Source of the DNA: Panacagrimonas sp.
Lineage (GTDB): Bacteria; Pseudomonadota; Gammaproteobacteria; Nevskiales; Nevskiaceae
Direction: 5' to 3'
Length of the DNA stretch: 10,185 nucleotides
Assembly (NCBI GenBank): GCA_021773655.1
Contig: JAJFJX010000339.1
Location: 1 to 10,185, forward strand
The position numbers and the translations under genes are program-made. The notes beneath the pieces were generated by a model, which was given only the letters and a program-made list of their open reading frames with translations, was not told where the DNA came from and ran no database searches. How positions within the stretch are numbered: the first letter of the stretch is position 1; the number at the start of each line of letters is the position of its first letter. Shown in pieces: positions 1 to 5,900 of this stretch.

Positions 1-800
1 TCGAAGGTGCCGCTGGGCGCCACCACCATGAATCCCGCGCCGTGGTGGCGCGCCGCGATCGCCAGCGCATAGGTGCCGATCTTGTTGGCCGTGTCGCCGT
101 TGGCGGCAATGCGGTCGGCGCCCACGATCACCCAGTCGATCTTCTGGCTGCGCATCAGGTGGGCGGCCGCGCCGTCGGCGATCAGGCGGCCGGGAATCCC
201 TTCCTGCATCAGCTCCCAGGCAGTCAGGCGCGCACCCTGCAGCCAGGGCCGCGTCTCGGTGTGAAAGACCTGCGTCAACCGGCCTGCGGTCCAGGCACTG
301 CGGATCACGCCCAGCGCGGTGCCGTGTCCGCCGGTGGCCAGCGCGCCGGTGTTGCAATGGGTCAGCACCCGCGATCCTGGCGCGATCAGCGCGGCGCCGA
401 ATTCGCCCATGCGCAGGTTCTGCTGCAGATCCTGGTCATGAATGCGTCGCGCCTCGGCCAGCAGTCCGGCGGCGTCGGCATCGGGGACCGCGCGCATGCG
501 CCGGAGTGCCCAGTGCAGATTCACCGCGGTCGGTCGCGATGCGGCCAACACCCGCTCGGCAGTGTCGAGGTCGGCGCCGAGCCGGGCGTCCAGCACCAGC
601 CCGTAGGCTGCGGCGATGCCGATGGCCGGCGCGCCGCGCACGACCATGGCATGGATGGCTTCGGCCACTTCGGCCGCGCGCTGGCATTCGACCCAGGTCT
701 CGCGCAATGGCAGTTCGCGCTGGTCGAGCAGGCGCAGACGCTGCCCGGTCCAGACGATGGCCTGGATGCCGCTGGTACTGCTGGCGCCGGAAGCGTTCAT
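1..800 (-). CDS. mtnA: S-methyl-5-thioribose-1-phosphate isomerase, C-terminal part missing at window edge
   Basis: MtnA converts methylthioribose-1-phosphate to methylthioribulose-1-phosphate in cytosolic methionine salvage. I translated the minus strand from the ATG at 798-800 and read 266 residues open to the window edge, about three quarters of a usual protein of roughly 350 residues. Family signatures appear in order: RGAPAIG (55-61), CNTGALATGGHGTALG (149-164) with the catalytic Cys149, ETRPWLQGARLTAWEL (182-197), and VGADRIAANGDTANKIGTY (226-244) with the catalytic Asp229. No Shine-Dalgarno sequence is visible; the leader is C-rich. The start is supported by the normal distance to the first conserved block. 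It is divergent from the MTA deaminase gene, with 70 bp between them. In related genomes gyrA often follows mtnA on the same strand; that would lie outside this window and is inference. Confidence 0.97.
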   Translation of the reverse strand, partial: MNASGASSTSGIQAIVWTGQRLRLLDQRELPLRETWVECQRAAEVAEAIHAMVVRGAPAIGIAAAYGLVLDARLGADLDTAERVLAASRPTAVNLHWALRRMRAVPDADAAGLLAEARRIHDQDLQQNLRMGEFGAALIAPGSRVLTHCNTGALATGGHGTALGVIRSAWTAGRLTQVFHTETRPWLQGARLTAWELMQEGIPGRLIADGAAAHLMRSQKIDWVIVGADRIAANGDTANKIGTYALAIAARHHGAGFMVVAPSGTF

Positions 801-825
801 GGGGTCGGGTTGGCCTGGGCGTTGC

Positions 826-850
826 CGTTAGAATGCGACCGATTCTACCG
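826..850. promoter_or_regulatory. Candidate bidirectional promoter: symmetric -10 elements in a dyad between mtnA and mtaD
   Basis: TAGAAT (829-834) and ATTCTA (842-847) form a perfect 6-bp inverted repeat around a 7-bp spacer. CG/CG pairs one base further out (826-827 with 849-850) extend the imperfect arms to nine bases. Each arm, read on its own strand, is TAGAAT, one mismatch from the sigma-70 -10 consensus TATAAT. Predicted transcription starts fall near 841 (plus) and 835 (minus), giving leaders of about 30 and 35 nt for mtaD and mtnA. No good -35 hexamer sits at 16-18 bp on either side, so the call rests on the -10 symmetry. The dyad could instead, or also, be an operator. Confidence 0.42.
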
Positions 851-870
851 ACCGACCGCGAGCCGCATTC

Positions 871-2250
871 GTGACCGACGCTCCGACTGCGCCTGACCTG
901 GCGCCTGACCTGGTGCATGGACAGGCACAAGGCCACCCAAAAGCCATCGACCTGCTGGTGAATGCGGCCGCCATCGTGCCGGTCGAACCGGCCGGCGCGG
1001 TGCTGCACGACCACGCCCTGGCGGTGGATGGCGGCCGCATCGTCGGCATCCTGCCCAGCGCCGAGGCCGCGAGGCGCTATGCGCCGCGCCAGGTCTGCGA
1101 GCGCGCGCAGCATGTGCTGCTGCCGGGCCTGGTCAACACCCACACCCACGCCGCCATGAGCCTGCTGCGCGGCCTGGCCGATGACCTGCCGCTGATGGAC
1201 TGGCTGCAGGACCATATCTGGCCCGCCGAGGGGCGGCACGTGTCGCGCGAGTTCTGCGTCGACGGCGTCGGGCTGGCAGTCGCCGAATCGATCCGCGGCG
1301 GCGTGACCTGTCTGCAGGACATGTATTTCTTCCCTGACGCCACCGCCGAGGTGTGTTCGGCGGCCGGCATGCGCGCGGCGATCAACCTGATCGTCATCGA
1401 TTTTCCCACCGCGTGGGCGGGCACGTCCGACGAGTACTTCGCCAAGGGCATCGCGGTACACGATTCGGTGCGCGGCAACCCGCTGCTGCGCACGCTCTTC
1501 GCGCCGCACGCGCCCTATACGGTCAGTGACGGTCCGCTGCGCAAGGTGCGCGCCTACGCCGACGAGCTTGGCATCGGCATCCACATGCACGTGCATGAAA
1601 CCGCCTTCGAGGTCGCCGACGCGGTGACGCGCAGCGGCCAGCGGCCCTGGGCGCGGCTCAAGTCCCTGGGTCTGCTGGGGCCGGATTTCATCGCCGTACA
1701 CATGACCCAGCTCAGCGACAACGAGATCGCCGAAGCCGCCACCTTCGGCGTTCACGTGGCGCACTGCCCGGAGTCCAACCTCAAGCTCGCCAGCGGCTTC
1801 TGTCCGGTGCAGCGGCTGCTGGACGCCGGCGTCAACGTAGCCCTGGGCACCGACGGCGCCGCCTCCAACAATGACCTCGATCTGATGGGCGAGATGCGCA
1901 CCGCGGCCCTGCTGGCCAAGGGCGTGGCTGGCGACGCCCGTGCCATGAACGCAACCCAGGCGCTGCACGCCGCGACCCTGGGCGGTGCGCGGGCACTGGG
2001 CTGGGACGCCGAGATCGGATCGCTGCAGGTGGGCAAGGCCGCCGACTTCATCGCGGTCGAACTGGGCGCACCGCACCTGAGCCCGTGTTACGAACTGATT
2101 TCACACCTGGTCTATGCCGCCGGGCGCGGCGACGTCAGCGATGTCTGGGTGGCCGGACGCGAGCTGATGCGTGATCGCCGGCTGCTGAGCCTGGACCAGA
2201 CCGCGGTGCTGGCGCGGGCCGCCGAATGGCAGACCCGAATCCGCGCCTGA
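871..2250 (+). CDS. mtaD: 5'-methylthioadenosine/S-adenosylhomocysteine deaminase (TRZ/ATZ amidohydrolase family)
   Basis: A cytosolic metal-dependent amidohydrolase of 459 residues that deaminates 5'-methylthioadenosine (and/or SAH) to the inosine analogue. The metal site is complete: HTH (His91, His93), His240 in HMHVHET, and Asp328 in LGTDGAASNN. Glu243 and His277 fill the catalytic positions. The block AHCPESNLKLASGFCPV (298-313) and the C-terminal GKAADFIAVEL (388-398) are typical of the TRZ/ATZ family. The start is GTG at 871; no in-frame ATG lies nearby, and the conserved region (DLLVNAAAIVPVEPAGAVL) begins near residue 27, so a downstream GTG at 913 is also possible. In Pseudomonas aeruginosa the corresponding gene beside mtnA encodes an MTA deaminase, which supports MTA over other amidohydrolase substrates such as guanine or triazines. 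It ends 29 bp before the chosen ubiG start. Confidence 0.9.
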   Translation: MTDAPTAPDLAPDLVHGQAQGHPKAIDLLVNAAAIVPVEPAGAVLHDHALAVDGGRIVGILPSAEAARRYAPRQVCERAQHVLLPGLVNTHTHAAMSLLRGLADDLPLMDWLQDHIWPAEGRHVSREFCVDGVGLAVAESIRGGVTCLQDMYFFPDATAEVCSAAGMRAAINLIVIDFPTAWAGTSDEYFAKGIAVHDSVRGNPLLRTLFAPHAPYTVSDGPLRKVRAYADELGIGIHMHVHETAFEVADAVTRSGQRPWARLKSLGLLGPDFIAVHMTQLSDNEIAEAATFGVHVAHCPESNLKLASGFCPVQRLLDAGVNVALGTDGAASNNDLDLMGEMRTAALLAKGVAGDARAMNATQALHAATLGGARALGWDAEIGSLQVGKAADFIAVELGAPHLSPCYELISHLVYAAGRGDVSDVWVAGRELMRDRRLLSLDQTAVLARAAEWQTRIRA

Positions 2251-2279
2251 ATCCCGAGCCGAGTCCACCTTCCATCGCC

Positions 2280-2984
2280 ATGTCCAACATCGACGCAGCC
2301 GAGATCGCCCACTTCGACCGCCTGGCCGCCAGCTGGTGGGACCCGCGCGGCGAGATGGGCCCGCTGCATGCGCTCAATCCGCCGCGCGTGCGCTTCATCG
2401 AGCAGGTCTGCGGCGGCAGCGTGCAGGGCCGCACGGCGCTGGACGTTGGCTGCGGCGGCGGACTGCTGTCCGAAGCCCTGGCCTCGCGCGGCGCCGTGGT
2501 CACCGGTCTGGACCTGGCCGAGCAGGCACTGGCGGTGGCTCGCCATCACGCACAGGCCGGCGGTCTGACCATCGACTACCGCAGCGGTGCCGCCGAGGCG
2601 CTGGCCGACGAACAGCCCGGTGCCTACGATTTGGTGTGCTGCCTGGAGATGCTCGAACACGTGCCCGATCCGGCCAGCGTGGTCGCCGCATGCGCGCGGT
2701 TGGTGCGCCCCGGCGGCAACGTGGTGTTCTCCACCCTCAACCGCAATCCCAAGAGCTTTGCCCTGGCCATCGTCGGCGCCGAATACATCGCCGGACTGAT
2801 CCCGCGCGGCACCCACGAATACGCCAAGTTCATCCGTCCATCGGAGCTGTCGCAGTGGTGCCGGACGGCCGGCCTGCAGACGCTGGCACTGCGCGGCCTG
2901 CGCTACAACCCGCTGCTGCGCTCGGCCAGCCTGTCGGATGACCTGGACGTGAACTACCTGCTGCACGCCCGGCGTCCGGCATGA
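2280..2984 (+). CDS. ubiG: Ubiquinone biosynthesis O-methyltransferase UbiG
   Basis: UbiG is a class I SAM-dependent methyltransferase that carries out both O-methylations of the ubiquinone head group. The protein has 234 residues from the chosen ATG. The N-terminus (NIDAAEIAHFDRLAASWWDP) is the family's typical opening, followed by LHALNPPRVRFI. SAM motif I is LDVGCGGGLLSEALA (54-68), the acidic motif II is GLDLAE (76-81), and LEMLEHVPDP lies further on. GTHEYAKFIRPSEL near residues 175-188 is specific to UbiG. An ATG at 2226, inside the end of mtaD, would add 18 proline-rich residues unlike the family, so 2280 is preferred; neither start has a clear Shine-Dalgarno sequence. The stop overlaps the mupP start as ATGA, which suggests translational coupling. 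Confidence 0.96.
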   Translation: MSNIDAAEIAHFDRLAASWWDPRGEMGPLHALNPPRVRFIEQVCGGSVQGRTALDVGCGGGLLSEALASRGAVVTGLDLAEQALAVARHHAQAGGLTIDYRSGAAEALADEQPGAYDLVCCLEMLEHVPDPASVVAACARLVRPGGNVVFSTLNRNPKSFALAIVGAEYIAGLIPRGTHEYAKFIRPSELSQWCRTAGLQTLALRGLRYNPLLRSASLSDDLDVNYLLHARRPA

Positions 2985-3673
2985 ACGCCACCTCGCCCTC
3001 GGCCTGGCTGTTCGATCTGGACGGCACCCTGGTCGACACCGCTCCGGATCTGGGACACGCCGCCAACCTGGTGCGCGGCGAATGCGGCCTGCGACCGCTG
3101 CCGCTGTCCGACTATCGGGCCGCGGCCTCCAGCGGCGCGCGCGGCCTGCTCGGCATCGCGCTGGGCATGGCACCGGAACATACCGACTATGCCGCTCACC
3201 GCGACAGCTTCCTGGCCCATTACCGGATTCACCTGGCGCGCGACTCGCACCTGTTTCCCGGCATCGCCGAACTGCTGCTGGCTCTGGACCTGCGCGCGAT
3301 TCGCTGGGGCGTGGTCACCAACAAGCCGGGCTGGCTGACCCTGCCCCTGATGAAAGCCCTGGGGCTGGATGTGCGCGCCGCCTGCATCGTCAGCGGCGAC
3401 AGTGCGCCGCGGCCCAAGCCGGCGCCGGATCCGCTGCTGCTGGCCGCCTCGCAATTGCATCTGCGCGCCGCGGACTGCCTCTACGTCGGCGACGATCTGC
3501 GCGACATCGAATCGGCGCGGGCCGCCGGGATGCCTTCGGTCGCGGCCGGCTGGGGCTACCTGGGCACCACACCCATCCGCGACTGGCAGGCCGACCATGT
3601 GGCCCCGCACGTGACCGACCTGCATGCCCTGCTTGCGGCCTCGTCGGCGGCCACGTCGGCGTACAGCGCATGA
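2981..3673 (+). CDS. mupP: HAD-family phosphatase, probably N-acetylmuramic acid 6-phosphate phosphatase MupP
   Basis: A 230-residue haloacid dehalogenase phosphatase. Motif I is FDLDGTLVDT (11-20) with nucleophile and acid/base aspartates; VVTNKP carries motif II; the lysine of RPKPAPDPL is motif III; VGDDLRDIESARAAG is motif IV. The cap region between motifs I and II is helical, as in the Gph/phosphoglycolate phosphatase group. Proteins of this group are often labelled phosphoglycolate phosphatase. The gene next to ubiG and yciK in Pseudomonas, however, is MupP, which dephosphorylates MurNAc-6-phosphate in the AmgK-MurU peptidoglycan recycling route, and the internal block GVVTNKP...GDDLRDIES matches that subgroup. 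The substrate therefore rests on gene order and resemblance. AmgK and MurU are not in the window. The start overlaps the ubiG stop by four bases. Confidence 0.85.
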   Translation: MNATSPSAWLFDLDGTLVDTAPDLGHAANLVRGECGLRPLPLSDYRAAASSGARGLLGIALGMAPEHTDYAAHRDSFLAHYRIHLARDSHLFPGIAELLLALDLRAIRWGVVTNKPGWLTLPLMKALGLDVRAACIVSGDSAPRPKPAPDPLLLAASQLHLRAADCLYVGDDLRDIESARAAGMPSVAAGWGYLGTTPIRDWQADHVAPHVTDLHALLAASSAATSAYSA

Positions 3674-3685
3674 ACCCATGAACCC
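3670..3685 (+). repeat. 8-bp tandem duplication across the mupP stop codon
   Basis: ATGAACCC occurs twice in direct tandem (3670-3677 and 3678-3685). The first copy contains the mupP TGA stop. Because the unit is not a multiple of three, such a duplication can shift where a gene ends. It lies in the 45-bp gap before the YciK-like gene and may be a simple slippage product with no function. Confidence 0.6.
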
Positions 3686-3718
3686 GCCGAGCCCGCCGCC
3701 AACCGAGAACCCCTGATC

Positions 3719-4459
3719 ATGGACAGCGACTTTTCCTACGCCCCCGCGCCCGACCTGCTGCAGGACCGCGTGATCCTGATCACCGGTGCCGGCGGCGGCC
3801 TGGGCAGCGCGCTGGCCGAGGCCTGCGCCGGGCTGGGCGCCTGCGTGATCCTGGTCGGACGCACGGTGAGCAAGCTGGAAACGGTCTACGACCGCATCGT
3901 CGCGGCCGGCGCCACGCAGCCGGCGATCCTGCCGATGAACCTGATGACCGCGACCTGGGGCGAGTACGAAGCCCTGGTCGCCAGCCTGGAGCAGAATTTT
4001 GGCCGCCTCGACGGGATGGTCCATGCCGCGGCGCATTTCAAGGGCTTTACGCGGCTCGAAGACCTGGAACCGCGTGAATGGCTGGATGGCCTGCAGGTCA
4101 ACCTCACCGCGCCCTACACCCTGACCCGCCTGTGCCTGCCACTGCTGCGCAAGTCGCAGGACGCCTCGGTGATCCAGATCGCCGACGAAGCCGGCCGCAG
4201 GCTCAGGGCCTTCAACGGCATCTACGGAATCTCCAAGCGCGCCGCGGATGCGCTGATCGGCAGCTTCGCGCTCGAACTCAAGCACGAAAAGAATCTGCGC
4301 TTCAACAGCGTCGACCCCGGCCCGATGCGCACCGCCCTGCGTGCACGCGGTTATGCCGCCGAGGTGATCCAGGACATCGCCCTGCCGCAGACCCGCCTGG
4401 CGCGCCTGCTGTGGCTGCTGGGACCCGACGGACGCGGCGTCAGCGGCGAGGCTTTCTAG
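3719..4459 (+). CDS. yciK: YciK-like short-chain dehydrogenase/reductase lacking the usual catalytic serine
   Basis: A classical SDR of 246 residues, predicted cytosolic with a Rossmann fold. The nucleotide motif TGAGGGLG is at 22-29, the structural Asn is in LQVNLT (Asn128), and the active-site YGISK provides Tyr169 and Lys173. The catalytic serine normally lies 13 residues before the tyrosine (in E. coli YciK within a TSSSVG stretch). Here the region reads ADEAGR, with Asp156 at that position, so activity may be altered or lost. The N-terminal YAPAPDLLQDRVILITGAG and the C-terminal DPGPMRTALRARGYAAE resemble YciK and the homologue beside mupP in Pseudomonas. The substrate is unknown. The gene is 45 bp downstream of mupP and probably cotranscribed; no strong ribosome binding site is visible. 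Its 3' end overlaps rluB by 20 bp on the opposite strand. Confidence 0.9.
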   Translation: MDSDFSYAPAPDLLQDRVILITGAGGGLGSALAEACAGLGACVILVGRTVSKLETVYDRIVAAGATQPAILPMNLMTATWGEYEALVASLEQNFGRLDGMVHAAAHFKGFTRLEDLEPREWLDGLQVNLTAPYTLTRLCLPLLRKSQDASVIQIADEAGRRLRAFNGIYGISKRAADALIGSFALELKHEKNLRFNSVDPGPMRTALRARGYAAEVIQDIALPQTRLARLLWLLGPDGRGVSGEAF

Positions 4460-5321
4460 GTCCGCCCGCCGGCCTGGCAGGCGACGATGCCGGCTCGCTC
4501 CGACGCGCCTTTGCCTCGCCCCGGACCGCTCGCGGCTTTGCGGGTGCGACCGATTGCGGCTGCATCCCCACCGCCGCCAGCAGCGCTTCGAATTCCTCGG
4601 CCGTCGCCTCGCGGTGGCTGCCGGCCTTGATCCCGCGTCCCAGCTGCACCGGACCGTAGGCGATGCGGATCAGGCGGCTGACCTGCAGGCCCTGGGATTC
4701 GAACAGGCGTCGCACGATGCGGTTGCGGCCCTCGCCCATGGTCACCTCGTACCAGCGGTTGGCGCCGCCGAGGGGCTCGCCCTCCTCCGCCGGTTCCGGG
4801 GCCTCGACGGGGTCCAGTCGTTCGCAATGCGCCGGGCCGTCGTCGAGCTGCACGCCGCGCAGCAGGCGCTGTCGCACCTCCGCGGTCAGCGCGCCCAGCA
4901 CACGCACGGCGTAGACCCGCTTGATGCCGAAGCTGGGATGGGTCAGACGCCGTGCCAGTTCGCCGTCGTTGGTCAGCAGCAACAGGCCAGAGGTGTTGAT
5001 GTCCAGCCGGCCGACCGCGATCCAGCGTCCGCTCTCCAGCACCGGAAGCTTGCGGAACACCGTGCGCCGGCCTTCAGGATCTTCGCGGGTCACCAGCTCG
5101 CCGGTCTTCTTGCGGAACAGCAGGACCCGCGCCGGCGGCGCCTTGCGCACCAGGGCGATCTGGCGCCCGTCGACCCGCACGTGGTCATCGTGGCTGACCT
5201 TCTGTCCGATCTGGGCCGGCCGGCCGTTGACGGTGACCCGACCCTCGGTGATCCAGTCTTCGATGGCGCGCCGGCTGGCCACGCCGGCAGTGGCGAGCAA
5301 TTTCTGGATACGTTCGCTCAT
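4440..5321 (-). CDS. rluB: 23S rRNA pseudouridine synthase RluB (RsuA family)
   Basis: RluB makes pseudouridine at 23S rRNA position 2605 (E. coli numbering). The protein has 293 residues. An N-terminal S4 RNA-binding domain (about 1-50: RIQKLLATAGVASRRAIEDWI, then GRVTVNG) precedes the synthase domain. The catalytic aspartate is Asp107 in GRLDINTSGLLLLTNDGELA. The conserved GRNRIVRRLFESQGLQVSRLIR block follows, and RIAYGPVQLG is the family's closing motif. A short acidic insertion (PEPAEEGEPLGGANR) comes before WYEVTMGEG. The last 35 or so residues are Arg/Lys/Pro-rich and probably disordered, common in RluB and likely RNA-contacting. The start ATG lies directly before the S4 domain; no Shine-Dalgarno sequence is evident. 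rluB often sits beside scpAB, but here its upstream neighbour is a metal-efflux operon on the other strand. Confidence 0.95.
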   Translation of the reverse strand: MSERIQKLLATAGVASRRAIEDWITEGRVTVNGRPAQIGQKVSHDDHVRVDGRQIALVRKAPPARVLLFRKKTGELVTREDPEGRRTVFRKLPVLESGRWIAVGRLDINTSGLLLLTNDGELARRLTHPSFGIKRVYAVRVLGALTAEVRQRLLRGVQLDDGPAHCERLDPVEAPEPAEEGEPLGGANRWYEVTMGEGRNRIVRRLFESQGLQVSRLIRIAYGPVQLGRGIKAGSHREATAEEFEALLAAVGMQPQSVAPAKPRAVRGEAKARRSEPASSPARPAGGPRKPRR

Positions 5322-5374
5322 GGTCTGCGGTGCTTCGCTGTGGAAGGGCCGAGGGCCGGCCCGGCGGGCGCCGC

Positions 5375-5383
5375 ATTGTCACA
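5375..5383 (-). promoter_or_regulatory. Possible extended -10 promoter for rluB
   Basis: On the minus strand TGTGACAAT combines a TGn extension (5383-5381) with GACAAT (5380-5375), which matches TATAAT at four of six positions. Transcription would start about 47 nt before the rluB ATG. No convincing -35 hexamer is present. The same bases include a TGACAA half-site like that of the CusR box, but the second half is absent. Weak call. Confidence 0.22.
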
Positions 5384-5400
5384 CGCGGCCTGAACCGGCG

Positions 5401-5429
5401 TTGCCAGCCGACAGGCAGCGATGTAGTTT
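5401..5429 (+). promoter_or_regulatory. Possible sigma-70 promoter of the cus-like operon
   Basis: TTGCCA (5401-5406), one mismatch from TTGACA, is followed after exactly 17 bp by TAGTTT (5424-5429). TAGTTT is a weak -10 match that keeps the first two bases and last base of TATAAT. The predicted transcription start falls at about 5436, the A of the first ATG of the operon, so the transcript would be leaderless or nearly so. This fits the lack of a usable Shine-Dalgarno sequence: GAGG lies only one base before that ATG. No MerR-type 19-bp spacer and no full CusR/CopR box was found. Confidence 0.3.
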
Positions 5430-5435
5430 CGAGGC

Positions 5436-5837
5436 ATGAGAACGCGGACCCGATCCGGGCTGTGCGCACTTCTGGGGCTGATTCTGCTGCTCCAGGGCTG
5501 GGCGCTGGCCGCCTCGCCGCGCACCAGCATCAATGCCGCAGACGATGCCTCGGTCGCCGCCGCACTGGCACTTGCGACCATCGGCTGTCCCGCACACCGC
5601 ACGGCACCGACGGCCCGCGGACTCTACGGTCACGCTCCCTCATCCTCCCCCTCCTGCTGCGACGCCGCCTGCCCGGACATGCTCAATTGCGCGCTGGGCC
5701 AGCTCACCGTCGCCTCGCCGGTGCCGACCGGCAGCGTGCAGCTACCGCAAACCCCCCGCCCCGCGCTGGCCACTGCGCAACGGCGCCCGCAGGCGCCGGG
5801 CCGGTTGCTGCGCCCCCCGATCCAACTCCACGCCTGA
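5436..5837 (+). CDS. Small exported Cys/His protein at the head of a cus-like operon, function unknown
   Basis: A 133-residue protein with an Arg-rich n-region (MRTRTRS), a hydrophobic core and a likely cleavage after GWALA (residues 21-25), so it should be exported to the periplasm or membrane surface. The predicted mature part carries Cys51, His54, His66, Cys74, Cys75, Cys79, Met82 and Cys85, in a CxxH...CCxxxCxxMxxC arrangement that could bind a soft metal. The C-terminal 30 residues are Pro/Arg-rich and end in RPPIQLHA. I do not recognise a named family. Small Cys/His proteins often precede czc/cus efflux genes (CzcI, DUF2946-type), and this one holds the same place, 63 bp before the outer-membrane channel gene. 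A role in metal sensing or delivery is inference. The composition is less typical than its neighbours, but signal peptide, position and direction favour a real gene. Confidence 0.72.
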   Translation: MRTRTRSGLCALLGLILLLQGWALAASPRTSINAADDASVAAALALATIGCPAHRTAPTARGLYGHAPSSSPSCCDAACPDMLNCALGQLTVASPVPTGSVQLPQTPRPALATAQRRPQAPGRLLRPPIQLHA

Positions 5838-5854
5838 ACCCGTCCGTGGTTCCT

Positions 5855-5876
5855 GCGGCCCCCGTCGGCGGGCCGC
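5855..5876 (+). other. GC-rich hairpin between the small leader gene and the channel gene
   Basis: GCGGCCC (5855-5861) and GGGCCGC (5870-5876) form a perfect 7-bp stem with an 8-nt loop. It lies 17 bp after the stop of the small exported protein and 13 bp before the GGAG ribosome binding site of the next gene. There is no following T-run, so it is not a standard intrinsic terminator. It could set differential expression or mRNA stability within the operon, or be a chance product of high G+C. Confidence 0.4.
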
Positions 5877-5889
5877 CCGTCCTGCCCGT

Positions 5890-5893
5890 GGAG
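5890..5893 (+). promoter_or_regulatory. Ribosome binding site deciding the start of the channel gene
   Basis: GGAG lies 7 nt before the ATG at 5901. A TTG two codons upstream (5895) is too close to this site and gives no family support, so 5901 is the start. Confidence 0.75.
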
Positions 5894-5900
5894 TTTGAAC

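Noticed and set aside
42..896. Plus-strand open frame of 284 codons opposite mtnA
   Set aside because: It is the complement of a clear mtnA reading frame; the translation has no family motif.
436..2076. Long minus-strand open frame (546 codons) opposite mtaD and part of mtnA
   Set aside because: It lies antisense to mtaD, which has a complete metal site, and overlaps mtnA in another frame. The composition is the Arg/Gly/His/Gln-rich pattern of a high-G+C shadow frame, with no recognisable domain.
2226..2279. Earlier ATG for ubiG overlapping the end of mtaD
   Set aside because: It adds 18 proline-rich residues before the usual UbiG N-terminus, and there is no ribosome binding site to favour it.
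2112..4285. Minus-strand open frames at 2112-3173 and 2954-4285
   Set aside because: They are antisense to ubiG, mupP and yciK, all with intact motifs; shadow frames of G+C-rich DNA.
5353..5362. Perfect 10-bp palindrome GGGCCGGCCC in the rluB leader
   Set aside because: Such palindromes are expected by chance in DNA this rich in G and C; there is no second copy or T-run nearby.
5368..5381. CusR-type operator (TGACAAnnTTGTCA)
   Set aside because: Only one half-site, TTGTCA at 5376-5381, is present; the opposite half is replaced by G/C-rich sequence.
5401..5431. MerR/CueR-type promoter with 19-bp spacer and dyad
   Set aside because: The best -35/-10 pair has a 17-bp spacer, and TGCC-N8-GGCA is too short and off-centre for a CueR operator.
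4440..5435. Boundary of a mobile element between the core block and the metal operon
   Set aside because: I saw no integrase, transposase, tRNA end, flanking direct repeats or terminal inverted repeats, and base composition does not change visibly.
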